Source of the DNA: Myxococcota bacterium
GTDB lineage: Bacteria; Myxococcota_A; UBA796; JAJRTE01
Assembly (NCBI GenBank): GCA_024278455.1
Contig: JAJRTE010000165.1
Location: 1-64,000 of the forward strand
Direction: 5' to 3'
Length of the DNA: 64,000 nucleotides
Made by a program: the position numbers and the translations under genes. Below, one piece after another: positions 50,807 to 61,075 of the stretch (positions within the stretch are counted from its first letter, which is position 1; every line of letters starts with the position of its first letter). Under the pieces are notes generated by a model that saw only the letters and a program-made list of their open reading frames with translations, was not told the origin of the DNA and ran no database searches.

Positions 50807-51397
50807 ATGGAGCAGATATTACCCGTCTTGATGACCTTGGCGGTAGTGGTGGTGGCCTTCGTGCTCATCGGCAGCAACCTGCGCAAGTACCGGGAGTACC
50901 TGTTGCCGCTCAGCCGCCAGCTCGAGAACGCCACCATCGAGGGCAAGTTCAACATCAAACTCGTCGGGCGCTACTCGGGGTACGATGTCCGCGTCGAGCC
51001 GCACCAGGGAGGGAAGAACACGCCCCCGTTCATCCTGGTTCGCCTCTACAAGAAGTCGTCTCTCACCTTCACCGTCACACCGGAGGGCACCGTGGCGCGT
51101 CTCTTCAAGCGCCTGGGGTTGGTCAAGGAGATAGAGGTGGGGGACCCAGGGTTCGACCAGAGGTTCGTGCTTCGCGTCAGCGACGAGATGACCGGCCGAA
51201 TGTTCTTCTCGAACAATGAGGTCCGGGACGCGGTCGACCGGGTTTTCCAGAGCGGATACCAGCACCTCCTGGGGCGCAAGGGTGAACTGTTCGCGAGGAA
51301 GAAGACAGGAACGTTCCAGATGGAGGCGGACCTGCGGCCCGAAATGATCGTTCCGGTACTCGACGCCCTCGTGACCCTGGCGAAATACCTGCCATGA
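50807..51397 (+). CDS. N-terminally membrane-anchored protein, unknown
   Basis: 196 aa with one N-terminal TM. Confidence 0.6.
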   Translation: MEQILPVLMTLAVVVVAFVLIGSNLRKYREYLLPLSRQLENATIEGKFNIKLVGRYSGYDVRVEPHQGGKNTPPFILVRLYKKSSLTFTVTPEGTVARLFKRLGLVKEIEVGDPGFDQRFVLRVSDEMTGRMFFSNNEVRDAVDRVFQSGYQHLLGRKGELFARKKTGTFQMEADLRPEMIVPVLDALVTLAKYLP

Positions 51398-51445
51398 AAT
51401 CCGCCCCCCCCCGGCCACCGGGCTGATCCGCCGGGGGGCGACAGG

Positions 51446-51790
51446 TCACAACAGGGCTTCGATGTCCTCCAGCGTGGGGCGCATGAGAAGCGTACCCTGC
51501 ACATCGACAACCGGGAGATCCACCGGCCCCCCGTCGAACCAGTCGGCGTCGGCAATCTTGCCCAACAGCTCCTCCTCCGCACCGGGATCGGATTCAATGT
51601 CCTTGAATGTGTAAGGGATCGCCGCACCGTCCAGGTCGCTCATCAGGCCTGTCGTGTACCCGCACGACACCGTGCCGTAGACGATGACATCAGATGCCGA
51701 CAGGTTCGTGGTCGTAACTTCAGAGTCGCAACCGGACCAGGCGGCAATGCCCATCAGCAAGACGCACATCATGGAGAACGACCGTCGCAT
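51446..51790 (-). CDS. Glutaredoxin/thioredoxin-fold-like lipoprotein with CGYT motif
   Basis: Lipobox AWSGC; VIVYGTVSCGYTTGL...VDLPVVDVQG. Confidence 0.6.
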   Translation of the reverse strand: MRRSFSMMCVLLMGIAAWSGCDSEVTTTNLSASDVIVYGTVSCGYTTGLMSDLDGAAIPYTFKDIESDPGAEEELLGKIADADWFDGGPVDLPVVDVQGTLLMRPTLEDIEALL

Positions 51791-52232
51791 CACTCCCTCC
51801 TGCTCGATACCCGCAAACACCGTGTCCCGTTCCGGCAGCCATTGTAGCACAATGAGCCGCCGGCAATCCAGGAAGCAATGAGCGACACCGGGGAGTCATG
51901 GTGATCCCCGCCGTAAGCAACGCCCGCCCGCGTGGCCGCCGGCCTCCTCAAGCCCGGCCTGGAACGTGCCGATGACCACGTGAGGGGGAGAGGGCGCGTG
52001 GCAAGCCGAACCTGGCGCAACCGGCGGGCGAGAGAGAAGCGTGTGCCCGCGCGTGTAGCACAGCGACCGCGAAAAGGGCCGGATACGGCCATGGCGGCCA
52101 TCGCGCGAAACCCGTTGCAACGGGAAGGCCGTGGGTTACGCTCGCCTGCCGCCCCTCCCGGCCGGGGCAAATGCATTGAATCAGTACGGGACTCCAGCCA
52201 CAATGGGTGGTGTCGACAGGCCGAGGAACTTC

Positions 52233-53546
52233 ATGACGAACCGACCACCTGCCGCGGTATTCCCGGAAGAGGACCACATTCGGGGTGCGCTCACCCGCTC
52301 GAGTCCAGGTTCCCGTGTGCGCTCGAGCCGGCTGTTCGGCCGGCCCCGCAACGCCTCGCCCGGACGGCGTACTCGCCCCCGTCCCCCCAGCCGCCGCGGG
52401 CCGATTTTCATCAAGCCCTGGGTGCCGTTCGAAGTGGGTGTCCTCCACAAGCAGAACATCGTCGCCCGCGACTGGGAAGGGTACGAGGGCTTCAACCACC
52501 TCGTCGTTCGAATTCGGCACCCGGGCCGCTACGACGCGAACCGGCCGGAAGTCATCCTGATCCCCGGTATCCTGTGCAACGGCAACCTGTTTCGCCTCTC
52601 GTGGGGAGGCAAGAGCTTCAAGGACCTCAACCATCCCCTGTCGTTCGCCAATGCCCTCGCTTTCGCCGGGTATTCCGTCGTCCTCGTCCACCCACGCGAC
52701 TCCAGGTGGATCTATTCTCGTTATGTCAACGACGTGCTCGGCGTCCCGAACACGTTCTCCGACGACTTCAGCATCGCAGACGCCGTCGATGATATCTGCT
52801 TCCACATCGACACGGTCACGAAGATACGAGAACAAGAACATGCACCGCCTCGAGTCGTTGTCTTGGGATTCAGTCTCGGTGGGATCAAGCTGCTGGACAT
52901 GCTCGGCTCCCGGCCGCTCCATCCGGCGATCGCCGGGCTCGCCTTCCTGTCGACGCCGGTGGAGTTCGATACGAACGGGGAGAGGTTGATACCACTGGTC
53001 CGCATCTACTCCCAGGCGGCACGACTGATGCCCGTGGAACACTACGGGGCGCTCAACCTGATCGACCGCAACGTGATCGTGGCCAAGAGGGTGGCAAGGC
53101 GACTCCTGGGAGACACGTCGCCTCGAGTCGCCGGGCGGTTGCTCCGGCGTGTTCCCCTGATTTCAGACGTGTTTCACGTGTCCGATCCGAGTTTCGACCT
53201 CAGCATACTGCTCCCCCTCGTCTCCTACGTGCTGGAACCGGTGTCTGCAACGATCATGAAAGAGCTGCTCTACGCTGTTCGCAAGGGACGCCTGGTGAAG
53301 AGAGACGCGGAAGACGATTGCCTCGACCTGCTGCCTGAGACGGTTCCGCCGTGGGTCGTTATTCGGGGGAGCGAGGACCGCATTGTGACGCCCAGGAGCC
53401 ACGACATGCTGGACGGAGCGCTGACATGCCGGCAGAAGAGCGGGTACACGGCGACCATCGCCGGCCTGGGGCACGACGACTTGGTCGTGTCTCGCGCCGT
53501 ACTGCGGGAGGTGCTCTACTTCCTGGAGGGATTGCCGGTATCCTGA
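52233..53546 (+). CDS. Alpha/beta hydrolase
   Basis: ILIPGILCNGNLF oxyanion region; GFSLGG nucleophile elbow; GLGHDD catalytic His. Confidence 0.75.
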   Translation: MTNRPPAAVFPEEDHIRGALTRSSPGSRVRSSRLFGRPRNASPGRRTRPRPPSRRGPIFIKPWVPFEVGVLHKQNIVARDWEGYEGFNHLVVRIRHPGRYDANRPEVILIPGILCNGNLFRLSWGGKSFKDLNHPLSFANALAFAGYSVVLVHPRDSRWIYSRYVNDVLGVPNTFSDDFSIADAVDDICFHIDTVTKIREQEHAPPRVVVLGFSLGGIKLLDMLGSRPLHPAIAGLAFLSTPVEFDTNGERLIPLVRIYSQAARLMPVEHYGALNLIDRNVIVAKRVARRLLGDTSPRVAGRLLRRVPLISDVFHVSDPSFDLSILLPLVSYVLEPVSATIMKELLYAVRKGRLVKRDAEDDCLDLLPETVPPWVVIRGSEDRIVTPRSHDMLDGALTCRQKSGYTATIAGLGHDDLVVSRAVLREVLYFLEGLPVS

Positions 53547-53694
53547 CGTGGGCGCAATGGCGGGCGGGTTGCCCGGGGAGACCTCGTTGGACCGTTCCGG
53601 CCAGGTCGTTGCCGGGTGCCGGTGGTGGGAGGGGGAGAGAGAACCGTGCCCGCGCCGGGATCACCGGCTGCTCCGGGCGAAGCGATGATCCAGG

Positions 53695-54156
53695 TCACGA
53701 TCTGCCGGCTGGGCCTCCCTCGAGGCCAAGCAGGTGTTGCCAGATCCGCTTCGCGAGCATTTCCATTTCGGCGGCCTGTTCGCTGGTCTGGTGGTCGTGG
53801 CCCATCAAGTGCAAGATGCCGTGGACGAGCAGGAACAGGAATTCGTGCCGGCTCGAGTGGCCACGTTGTCGTGCCTGGTTCTTGACCGCGTCGACCGAGA
53901 TGACCACGTCTCCGAGCAGATGGTGGGGCGGGTGTTCTCCTCCTGACATCGGGAATGCCAGCACGTCGGTAGGCCTGTCCACACCCCGGTAGTCCCGGTT
54001 CAGGCGGTGGATCTCGGCGTCGCCAGTGACAAGGATGCTCAGTTCGGCGGCTGAGTGGGCACCGGCGCGTCTTAGTATGGCGCGCGCCGATCGTTCGACC
54101 TCCTGGATCGAGATCACGTCATCCATAGTGACATGGCAAGCGACATCTACGTGCAT
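53695..54156 (-). CDS. ybeY: YbeY endoribonuclease/rRNA maturation factor
   Basis: FLLVHGILHLMGHDH zinc motif; RPTDVLAFP. Confidence 0.92.
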   Translation of the reverse strand: MHVDVACHVTMDDVISIQEVERSARAILRRAGAHSAAELSILVTGDAEIHRLNRDYRGVDRPTDVLAFPMSGGEHPPHHLLGDVVISVDAVKNQARQRGHSSRHEFLFLLVHGILHLMGHDHQTSEQAAEMEMLAKRIWQHLLGLEGGPAGRS

Positions 54157-54228
54157 GGGGTGTTTCCGTCCTTGCGGGTGGAGCCGAAGCGGGCCGGGAT
54201 TCCCTCCCGGCGGGACATGGGCAGTGGC

Positions 54229-56940
54229 TCAGGAGCGCGGGGGTCGGGGTTCGTGTTTGTCATCGGGCGGCGTCTCCTTCTCGGATTCCGGCTCGAACTC
54301 GGCGGTGGTGGTGACGACGAATTCCCCTGTGAAGAGCGCACTTCCGGAAGGTTTCGGTGCCTCGACGCCCTGGCTGTTCTCCTTCGAGCCTCCGGTGGCG
54401 GCTGTCTCGAGCGTGAGGACGGCGCCGGTCCCCTGGCCGGGTACGGCGGCGCCGCGGTACTCGGTCGGGTAGGCGATGCGGCTGTGGTATATGCCATTGA
54501 GGACCTTGAGGAACGTCTCGGAGATGCGTGCGAGGTCCTTCAAGGTGAGGGGGCATTCGTCCAGTTGACCGTCTGTCACGATGCGCTGGAAGATCCTCTG
54601 CAGGTTGGCACGGATTTTTGCCGGCGTGATGTCCTGGATCGACCTGGTCGAGGCTTCGGTGGCATCGGCGAGCATGATGATGCCCGCCTCGCGGGACTGG
54701 GGCTTGGGGCCCGGATAGCGGAATTCGTTCTCGTCTACCACGGTTCCCGGTTCGGCCTGCTGCAAGGCCTTGTTGTAGAAAAAGCTGATCAGGGCAGTGC
54801 CCTGGTGCTGCGGAATCATGTCGATGATCGGTTGCGGCAGGCGATGCTGGCGAGCCATTTCAATGCCGTCCCGGACATGCCCCGCGATGATCCGGGCGCT
54901 GAGGTCGGGACTCAGCCTGTCGTGCTTGTTCTCGTTCACGTTGCGCAGGTTCTCGATGAAGTACTCCGGCTTCCTGACCTTTCCGATATCATGGTAGTAG
55001 CAGGCGACTCGAGCGAGCAGGGCATTGCAGCCGATTTCCTGGGCCGCGGCCTCGGATAGCGATCCGACGATGACCGAGTGATGGTAGGTCCCCGGCGCGT
55101 GCAGCATCAACTCCTTGAGCAACGGGTGGTTCAGGTTGGTCAGCTCGAGGAGCTTGTAGTCGGTGACATAGCCGAACATCTCGAAGAAAGGCACGACGCC
55201 AAGGGCCAGAATGGCGGCGACGAGCCCGCCGACGAACGCAAACACCAGGTCATAGGTCAGGTATCCCGACCCCACGACTATCGACGAATCGATCATGCGG
55301 GTCTGTACGAGGAAAATGGCCAGGACCATGAGGACGTTGGCACCGGCGGCAATACCTCCTCCCCTGAGCACATGCACGCGCTCCTTGGTGTGTGCAATCC
55401 CTCCTGCAGCAGCCAGGCCCGAAACGAAGAAGAAAATGAAGTAGAGGGCATCGTATTCGACGATGATGGCTGCCAGCGCGCTGCTAACGATGGCGAAAAT
55501 GATGGCGGTCTCCGAGTTCATCAGGATACGGACCAGGACCACGCCGCATGCCACGGGAATGGCGAAGTAGTAGCACGAGACCGGAATGGCCGCGACTCGA
55601 GTCGCGAGCGCGTCAGCGATCTCGACGGAGATGCGGGCAAGGGCCACGACAAAGACCAGGATAATGCCCAGGACGACCAGGTCCTTCATCGAAGTGGCGA
55701 ACTTCCGGATGTAGGTCGACGCGAAAAGACAGGTGGTGGCAAGCAAGACCAGGGTGAGAAGCCCCATCGAGAGGAACATGGCTCCGGCTTGATACTGCTC
55801 CTTGGCCTTGGCGATCTCTCTCAGAAGGACGATCTTCTCCTCGTCGATGGGGTCTCCGGCCCGGATGATCATGGTGCCCCGCTTTATCAGGTGCGTCTCC
55901 GGCCGGACGCTCTGGCGCGCCCTGGCGCGCCGTTCACTCGTAAGAGAGCCGTTGTAGGTCAGATTGGGTTGAATCAGGCTGCTCGCTATGGCAAACACCG
56001 TGTCGCGATAGAGCTTGGGCCGATCGGCGAGCAGGTCCTCCACCTGGTGCTTCGCCAGGTCGAGCGCCTCTCCGGCATCCAGAATGTCTTCGGCGCGATA
56101 CGCCGTGGTCTCGGGCTCCCCGGCTTCACCCGCGCGCACGACGGATATCCCGAGGCGCGAAAGGTCGGTGGGCAAGATACCCTTCTCTTCCAGGATGTAT
56201 TTCTGATTCACGCGGCGAACGACGCCCACGACCGCCGCTTCGACCTGCGGATCGAATTCCATCAGGAGCAGGTTCTGGTAGAACACGTCCAGCAGTTCCA
56301 CCCCCAGTGCCGCCATGAATTCCCGCTTGGTGTCGCCCGGTTCGATGGCGGCTTGGTTTCCGTCGCTCACAGGAACAGGCGCATCGGCGCCCCCTGGCCG
56401 GTCTTCGTGCGAAACTGCTGTGCGCCCGCCAGGCTCGATGTCGGGGCCGGAGGCCCCCGGCGCCAGGTCACCTGCGGGAGTGTGCGCCGACTCCTGCCCG
56501 GCGGAGGGGACGCTGGCAAGGTCTCCGGAATCGCCCGGCTCGCCTGCTGTCGTCGGCCTTTCCCCCGCGCTCGAACCCTTCACCGCGGCGCGGCCGATTT
56601 CGAATGCGCGGTGCACCCGTTTCGCGATCCGCTCCGCAGCGAGGGCGTCATAGGTGAACACCGGGCGGACATTCGAGACGGCAATCGCGCGCTTCCTGTC
56701 CGTGGTCCGTGTGTCGGGTATCTCGAGAGTCCGCGTGGCACGGATGTCCCGGTCGGCCACGTCCCCCGGTTTGAAGTCGAAGTCGCTGGGGTTGACGTAG
56801 TCGATGGTCAGGAATGAGACCAGACCGCTGACGAGGAGGGCCAGGATACCGCGCTGCACCGGCGGTGAAAGCAAGGTCCCGACCCCCCATCGCCGCTGCG
56901 GGCCGTTCGTGTCGTTCGCCCGGATGTAGGCAGGGCACAT
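54229..56940 (-). CDS. PgpH/YqfF-type 7TM HD phosphohydrolase
   Basis: 7TM region; HHSVIVGSLSEAAA; YYHDIGKVRKPEYFIEN; adjacent ybeY and phoH. Confidence 0.9.
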   Translation of the reverse strand: MCPAYIRANDTNGPQRRWGVGTLLSPPVQRGILALLVSGLVSFLTIDYVNPSDFDFKPGDVADRDIRATRTLEIPDTRTTDRKRAIAVSNVRPVFTYDALAAERIAKRVHRAFEIGRAAVKGSSAGERPTTAGEPGDSGDLASVPSAGQESAHTPAGDLAPGASGPDIEPGGRTAVSHEDRPGGADAPVPVSDGNQAAIEPGDTKREFMAALGVELLDVFYQNLLLMEFDPQVEAAVVGVVRRVNQKYILEEKGILPTDLSRLGISVVRAGEAGEPETTAYRAEDILDAGEALDLAKHQVEDLLADRPKLYRDTVFAIASSLIQPNLTYNGSLTSERRARARQSVRPETHLIKRGTMIIRAGDPIDEEKIVLLREIAKAKEQYQAGAMFLSMGLLTLVLLATTCLFASTYIRKFATSMKDLVVLGIILVFVVALARISVEIADALATRVAAIPVSCYYFAIPVACGVVLVRILMNSETAIIFAIVSSALAAIIVEYDALYFIFFFVSGLAAAGGIAHTKERVHVLRGGGIAAGANVLMVLAIFLVQTRMIDSSIVVGSGYLTYDLVFAFVGGLVAAILALGVVPFFEMFGYVTDYKLLELTNLNHPLLKELMLHAPGTYHHSVIVGSLSEAAAQEIGCNALLARVACYYHDIGKVRKPEYFIENLRNVNENKHDRLSPDLSARIIAGHVRDGIEMARQHRLPQPIIDMIPQHQGTALISFFYNKALQQAEPGTVVDENEFRYPGPKPQSREAGIIMLADATEASTRSIQDITPAKIRANLQRIFQRIVTDGQLDECPLTLKDLARISETFLKVLNGIYHSRIAYPTEYRGAAVPGQGTGAVLTLETAATGGSKENSQGVEAPKPSGSALFTGEFVVTTTAEFEPESEKETPPDDKHEPRPPRS

Positions 56941-56981
56941 GTAGCACCTCGAGCAGGACGGTCCCGCGGAAAGAGCGCTTT

Positions 56982-58022
56982 TCAGGGGAGGGTTTCGCGG
57001 GCAGTGCTGCAGGATGCGTGCCCGTCCGCTTCGCGCCTCTCCCTCCGTTGCCCCTCCCAGTGTTCGTATGCGTCGACGACTTCCTGCACCAGCCGGTGGC
57101 GCACGACGTCGTTCCGGGTGAACTCGATGAACCGCAGCCTGGGCACGTGGCGAAGGACTTGCCGGGCTTCGAGCAGACCACTGACACGCCCCTGGGGCAG
57201 ATCGATCTGGGTCACATCGCCCGTGATAACAGCCTTGGACCCGATACCCAGCCGGGTGAGAAACATCTTCATCTGCTCCGACGTGGAGTTCTGGGCTTCA
57301 TCGAGAATGACGAAGGAATCGTTCAACGTGCGTCCTCTCATGAAGGCCAGCGGGGCCACCTCGATCACGCCCCTCTCCACCAGCCGGTTCGCCTTGTCGA
57401 AATCCATCATGTCATGCAGCGCGTCATAGAGCGGACGCAGGTACGGATTGACCTTCTCAACCAAGTCCCCAGGAAGGAACCCGAGCCGCTCACCGGCTTC
57501 CACCGCCGGCCGCGTCAATACGATCCTGGCCACCTCTTTGCGAAGAAGACTCCCCACCGCCATGGCCATGGCAAGATAAGTCTTCCCCGTGCCAGCCGGA
57601 CCGATGCCGAATACGATGTCGTACTTGCGGATGGCGTCGACGTAGAGCTTCTGGACATGGGTGCGAGGCACAATCGGCTTCTTCCTGGCGGAGAGGACCA
57701 CCGTGTCCAGGAAGTAGTGCCGCAGCGAGGATGCACGGTCGTACCGCAACAGGCGGACTGCGTGATCGATGTCGGACGGAAACAGCGGGAAACCATCTCG
57801 CACGAGTTCATAGAGCTGCTCCAGCAAGGAGGCGGCCATCTCGGTGTCCGCGCCGTCGCCGGTGATGGATAGCGTGCTGCCCCGCACGTTGACCGTGACC
57901 TCGAGGTGCTGTTCTATCACCTTCAGGTTGCGACCCTGGGGGCCGAACAGGACCTGTGTCGTGCCGTTGTCCTGGAAGACGAGTTGTTTCGTTTCCCTCT
58001 CGAGTTGTGTAGCGGTCTCCAA
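56982..58022 (-). CDS. PhoH family ATPase
   Basis: GIGPAGTGKTYLAMA Walker A; FVILDEAQNSTSEQMKMFLTR; TGDVTQIDLP. Confidence 0.95.
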   Translation of the reverse strand: METATQLERETKQLVFQDNGTTQVLFGPQGRNLKVIEQHLEVTVNVRGSTLSITGDGADTEMAASLLEQLYELVRDGFPLFPSDIDHAVRLLRYDRASSLRHYFLDTVVLSARKKPIVPRTHVQKLYVDAIRKYDIVFGIGPAGTGKTYLAMAMAVGSLLRKEVARIVLTRPAVEAGERLGFLPGDLVEKVNPYLRPLYDALHDMMDFDKANRLVERGVIEVAPLAFMRGRTLNDSFVILDEAQNSTSEQMKMFLTRLGIGSKAVITGDVTQIDLPQGRVSGLLEARQVLRHVPRLRFIEFTRNDVVRHRLVQEVVDAYEHWEGQRRERREADGHASCSTARETLP

Positions 58023-58156
58023 GTTCTATGCCACCTCCTGCGCTGGCCGGGGTCACCCCGGGCGCGACGACCGCGCCGGCCGACCTTGCCCCTGGAAGCC
58101 TTCCCGGGCTTGGGCGCCGGGGCGGGCGCCTTGCGGGAGAACCGTCGCCGAAACGC

Positions 58157-60979
58157 CTACGCCTTCGTCAGTTCGTCCACGTGTATCGTCACGGCAAGGG
58201 TGACTTCATCCTCCCTGCCCGGCAGCCGGACGACCACGGGCAATTGAATGGTCGCGGCGTCCACCCGCGTGGCTTCTCCCCACGCCACGACCTGCGGCGT
58301 CGCGGCCCGGGCCGCTTCCCCGGCAGACGCAGTGTCAGGAATCGGCTCGGCGAGTTCCTCCTCGATGTAGCTCTCCGCCTCCGCCTCCAACTCCGTTGGC
58401 GCGCGTTCGTCAACCGGCTCCTCGACGATGGACTCGAACACGGCCTCGTCGTCCGGCGGGGTCAATCTCGCTTCCTCCCCGGCCGTTGGCTCCGCGGCTT
58501 CGTCCGGAACGACCTCTTCCTCCAGCGCCGCCGGTTCACCATCCCCGGCCTCGTCCTGCGGCGCCTCCCGGTCGCCCGGCACTTCCAACTCGATGTCGTC
58601 CGGCACGCCGGTACCCTCGAGCAGTGCCTCACCTCCTGCGCCGCCTTCTTCAACGGTGAGATCCACGGCCTCCTCCGGCAGATCGAGGGTCGATTCGGAC
58701 GGTGCTGCGACCGGTCCGCCGTCGTCTCGCCCGCTGGTGTCTTCAAGTGCGGTCAAGGCGTCGCTGGGCACCGATTCCTCCACGAATGCGACCTCGGGCT
58801 CGAGCGCCTGCTCCGGGGCGGCGGATGGCTCGACGATGCCGCCGGTGTCGGCTGCCTGTTCCTGGGCGGCGGATGGTTCGACCTCATGGCCGGCGCCGCC
58901 GTCAGGCTCGATGGATACGTCCAGGTCCATCACCGGCGGGGGAGGAGGTTCTTCCTCGATGTGCTCGGGATGGTCGCCGGGAGCAGCCTCGAGTTCGGCG
59001 GCTTCGCCATCGGCCAGTTCCAGTTCCTCGCCGAGTTCCTCTTCGGTTTCCTCCAAGAGCATGTCGTCGTCGAGTTGGAGTTCCTCCTCTTCCAAGAGCC
59101 GGCTGCCCAGCCGGATGACCGGGCCATCATCCTCCTCCTCGTCGTCGGCATAGGTCTGAATCTTGATGTCGGGCTCCCCGGTAAGTCCCGGGACCAAGGG
59201 AATGGATGCCAGGGACGGACCTTCGCTGAGCGCAAGGGGATGCGTGGTTTCTTCCTCTTCCTCGCTCCCCGGTTCGTAGTCCGGCTCCTCCCCGTCGAAC
59301 TCCTCCTCGAGCCCTTCGTCCTCCTCGGCACCGACGGCGATGACATCCACCTCATCGGTTTCCACGGCGAGCACGGCCTCTTCCGCCTCCAAGGAGTCGA
59401 CGGCGTAAGGCATGTCCGCGTCGCCGAAACTGAACGACGTCTTCAGGAAGTCGTCCCCGGTGGCCACGTCTTCACCCGGCTCGTCCATGTCCCTCGGCAC
59501 AGAATCGGCACTGTCGGGCTCCACATCTTGCTCGGGCTCCGCGGCTGCTTCGACTGCCTCGCCCGCTTCGTCTCCCGTACCCTCCCCACCTGCATCCTGC
59601 GCCGCAACGGCATCCGCGTCCGGTTCCTCGTCAGGAGGCTGCATGGCACCGGCCTCGTCTTCGGGTTCATCGCCGGATCCGGGCTCGCCGGCCGAAACGG
59701 GTTCCGCCGCGACCGCCACGTCACCCGCCTCCTGCTCGCCGGTTTCGCTTTCGGCATCCCCGGAGGCACCAGGCGCGGCTTCGGCTGCCGCCACGCCGGG
59801 CTCAAGGACCGGTTCGTCGCCGGGAACGCCTGGTTCGGCGATCGGCTCGGGGGCCGGCTCGGATTCCTCGGACGCCGGTTCTTCGCCTTCACCGTCCGGC
59901 GGAGCCACCGGTGAGGGTGTTGCCCCACGGGAATGTTTTCTGGCCCCCCGCCGCTTACGCTGCTTCTTCGCCGGGGGCGGAGCCGCGTCTGCTTCGGGTT
60001 CCTCTGTCAGGGGTCGGGTTTCCTCGAGGGGTTGCTCCGGTTCCCCGACCCCTTCCGGGCGCCGGGGTGGACCGGGTTCCGTCTCTCCCTCCGGTCCCCC
60101 TGCGCTACCAGCCACTTCGGCCGCCCCGGATTCCGGTTGGGAGGGCGGCTCGCCGACCTCGCGCTGAGTCTCGTGGACCAGTTCCTCGCTATCGTCCGTT
60201 TCGCCCTGGATGGAGTCCTCCCCGGTCCTGGGCGGAGGCTCGGTCTCGAGCGTGACTTCGGCGGGTGGAGCAGGGGATTCGGCGGTGGCACCCTGTGCAC
60301 GATCTCGCGCGAATTGCGCGGCTTCGACCTCGTCACGGACCTTCTGAGCACCCTCGCCGGCACGTGCCGCGCGCTCGCGAGCAATCAACTGCAGCCTGGC
60401 TCGGCGGACGGCCATCTTGGAGACCAGCGCGAACGTGTCCCGCACGCCCTGGCCGGCGGATGCGACGGCCTGGAAGCTGGGCTTTCCCTCGGGATTCAAC
60501 TGGGACTCGAGTTCCTCGATGGTGGCGACTTCCGGCAGGTCACGCTTGTTGTACTGGATGACCACGGGAAAGGAGTCGTACTCGATGTCCCACCACTGGA
60601 GTTCCTCCTTGAGGTTGGCGAGGCTCTCCATGTTGTCTTCCACGCGCTCGGGGTGCGAGTCGACGATGAAGACGACGCCAGCCGCCTCGTTGAGGAGGTT
60701 GAGACGGGTCTCGAGGCCGTCTTCGCCGGAGGGAGCGGAGTAGATGTAGAGATTCGTCTCGATGCCCTTGAGTTCGCCGAGTTCTATGGGCAGGAATTCG
60801 TAGGACACGTCGGGATAGCCGTCCTGGCACAGGGTGGAGACCTGTCCCCGCTGGTCGGGCTTGAGCTTCCGGTGTATGATCCGGTGTATGAACTGTATGT
60901 TCGAGGTCTTGCCCGCCCCGGAAGGACCATACAGGATGATATTGACGTTTATCACCTTTCGCTTGGCATCCGTCGCCAT
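58157..60979 (-). CDS. MglA-like small GTPase with about 730 aa acidic low-complexity extension
   Basis: NIILYGPSGAGKTSNIQFIH; VIQYNKRDLP; acidic E/D/P/A-rich remainder. Confidence 0.82.
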   Translation of the reverse strand: MATDAKRKVINVNIILYGPSGAGKTSNIQFIHRIIHRKLKPDQRGQVSTLCQDGYPDVSYEFLPIELGELKGIETNLYIYSAPSGEDGLETRLNLLNEAAGVVFIVDSHPERVEDNMESLANLKEELQWWDIEYDSFPVVIQYNKRDLPEVATIEELESQLNPEGKPSFQAVASAGQGVRDTFALVSKMAVRRARLQLIARERAARAGEGAQKVRDEVEAAQFARDRAQGATAESPAPPAEVTLETEPPPRTGEDSIQGETDDSEELVHETQREVGEPPSQPESGAAEVAGSAGGPEGETEPGPPRRPEGVGEPEQPLEETRPLTEEPEADAAPPPAKKQRKRRGARKHSRGATPSPVAPPDGEGEEPASEESEPAPEPIAEPGVPGDEPVLEPGVAAAEAAPGASGDAESETGEQEAGDVAVAAEPVSAGEPGSGDEPEDEAGAMQPPDEEPDADAVAAQDAGGEGTGDEAGEAVEAAAEPEQDVEPDSADSVPRDMDEPGEDVATGDDFLKTSFSFGDADMPYAVDSLEAEEAVLAVETDEVDVIAVGAEEDEGLEEEFDGEEPDYEPGSEEEEETTHPLALSEGPSLASIPLVPGLTGEPDIKIQTYADDEEEDDGPVIRLGSRLLEEEELQLDDDMLLEETEEELGEELELADGEAAELEAAPGDHPEHIEEEPPPPPVMDLDVSIEPDGGAGHEVEPSAAQEQAADTGGIVEPSAAPEQALEPEVAFVEESVPSDALTALEDTSGRDDGGPVAAPSESTLDLPEEAVDLTVEEGGAGGEALLEGTGVPDDIELEVPGDREAPQDEAGDGEPAALEEEVVPDEAAEPTAGEEARLTPPDDEAVFESIVEEPVDERAPTELEAEAESYIEEELAEPIPDTASAGEAARAATPQVVAWGEATRVDAATIQLPVVVRLPGREDEVTLAVTIHVDELTKA

Positions 60980-61075
60980 GAGCAAACGCCCTTTCGTCTT
61001 CGAACGGCCGTGGCTGTTTCCGCGAGAGCGAGCCCGGTGCCGCTCGTCGCGCCGTCCGCGGCACGGCCGGGTATT

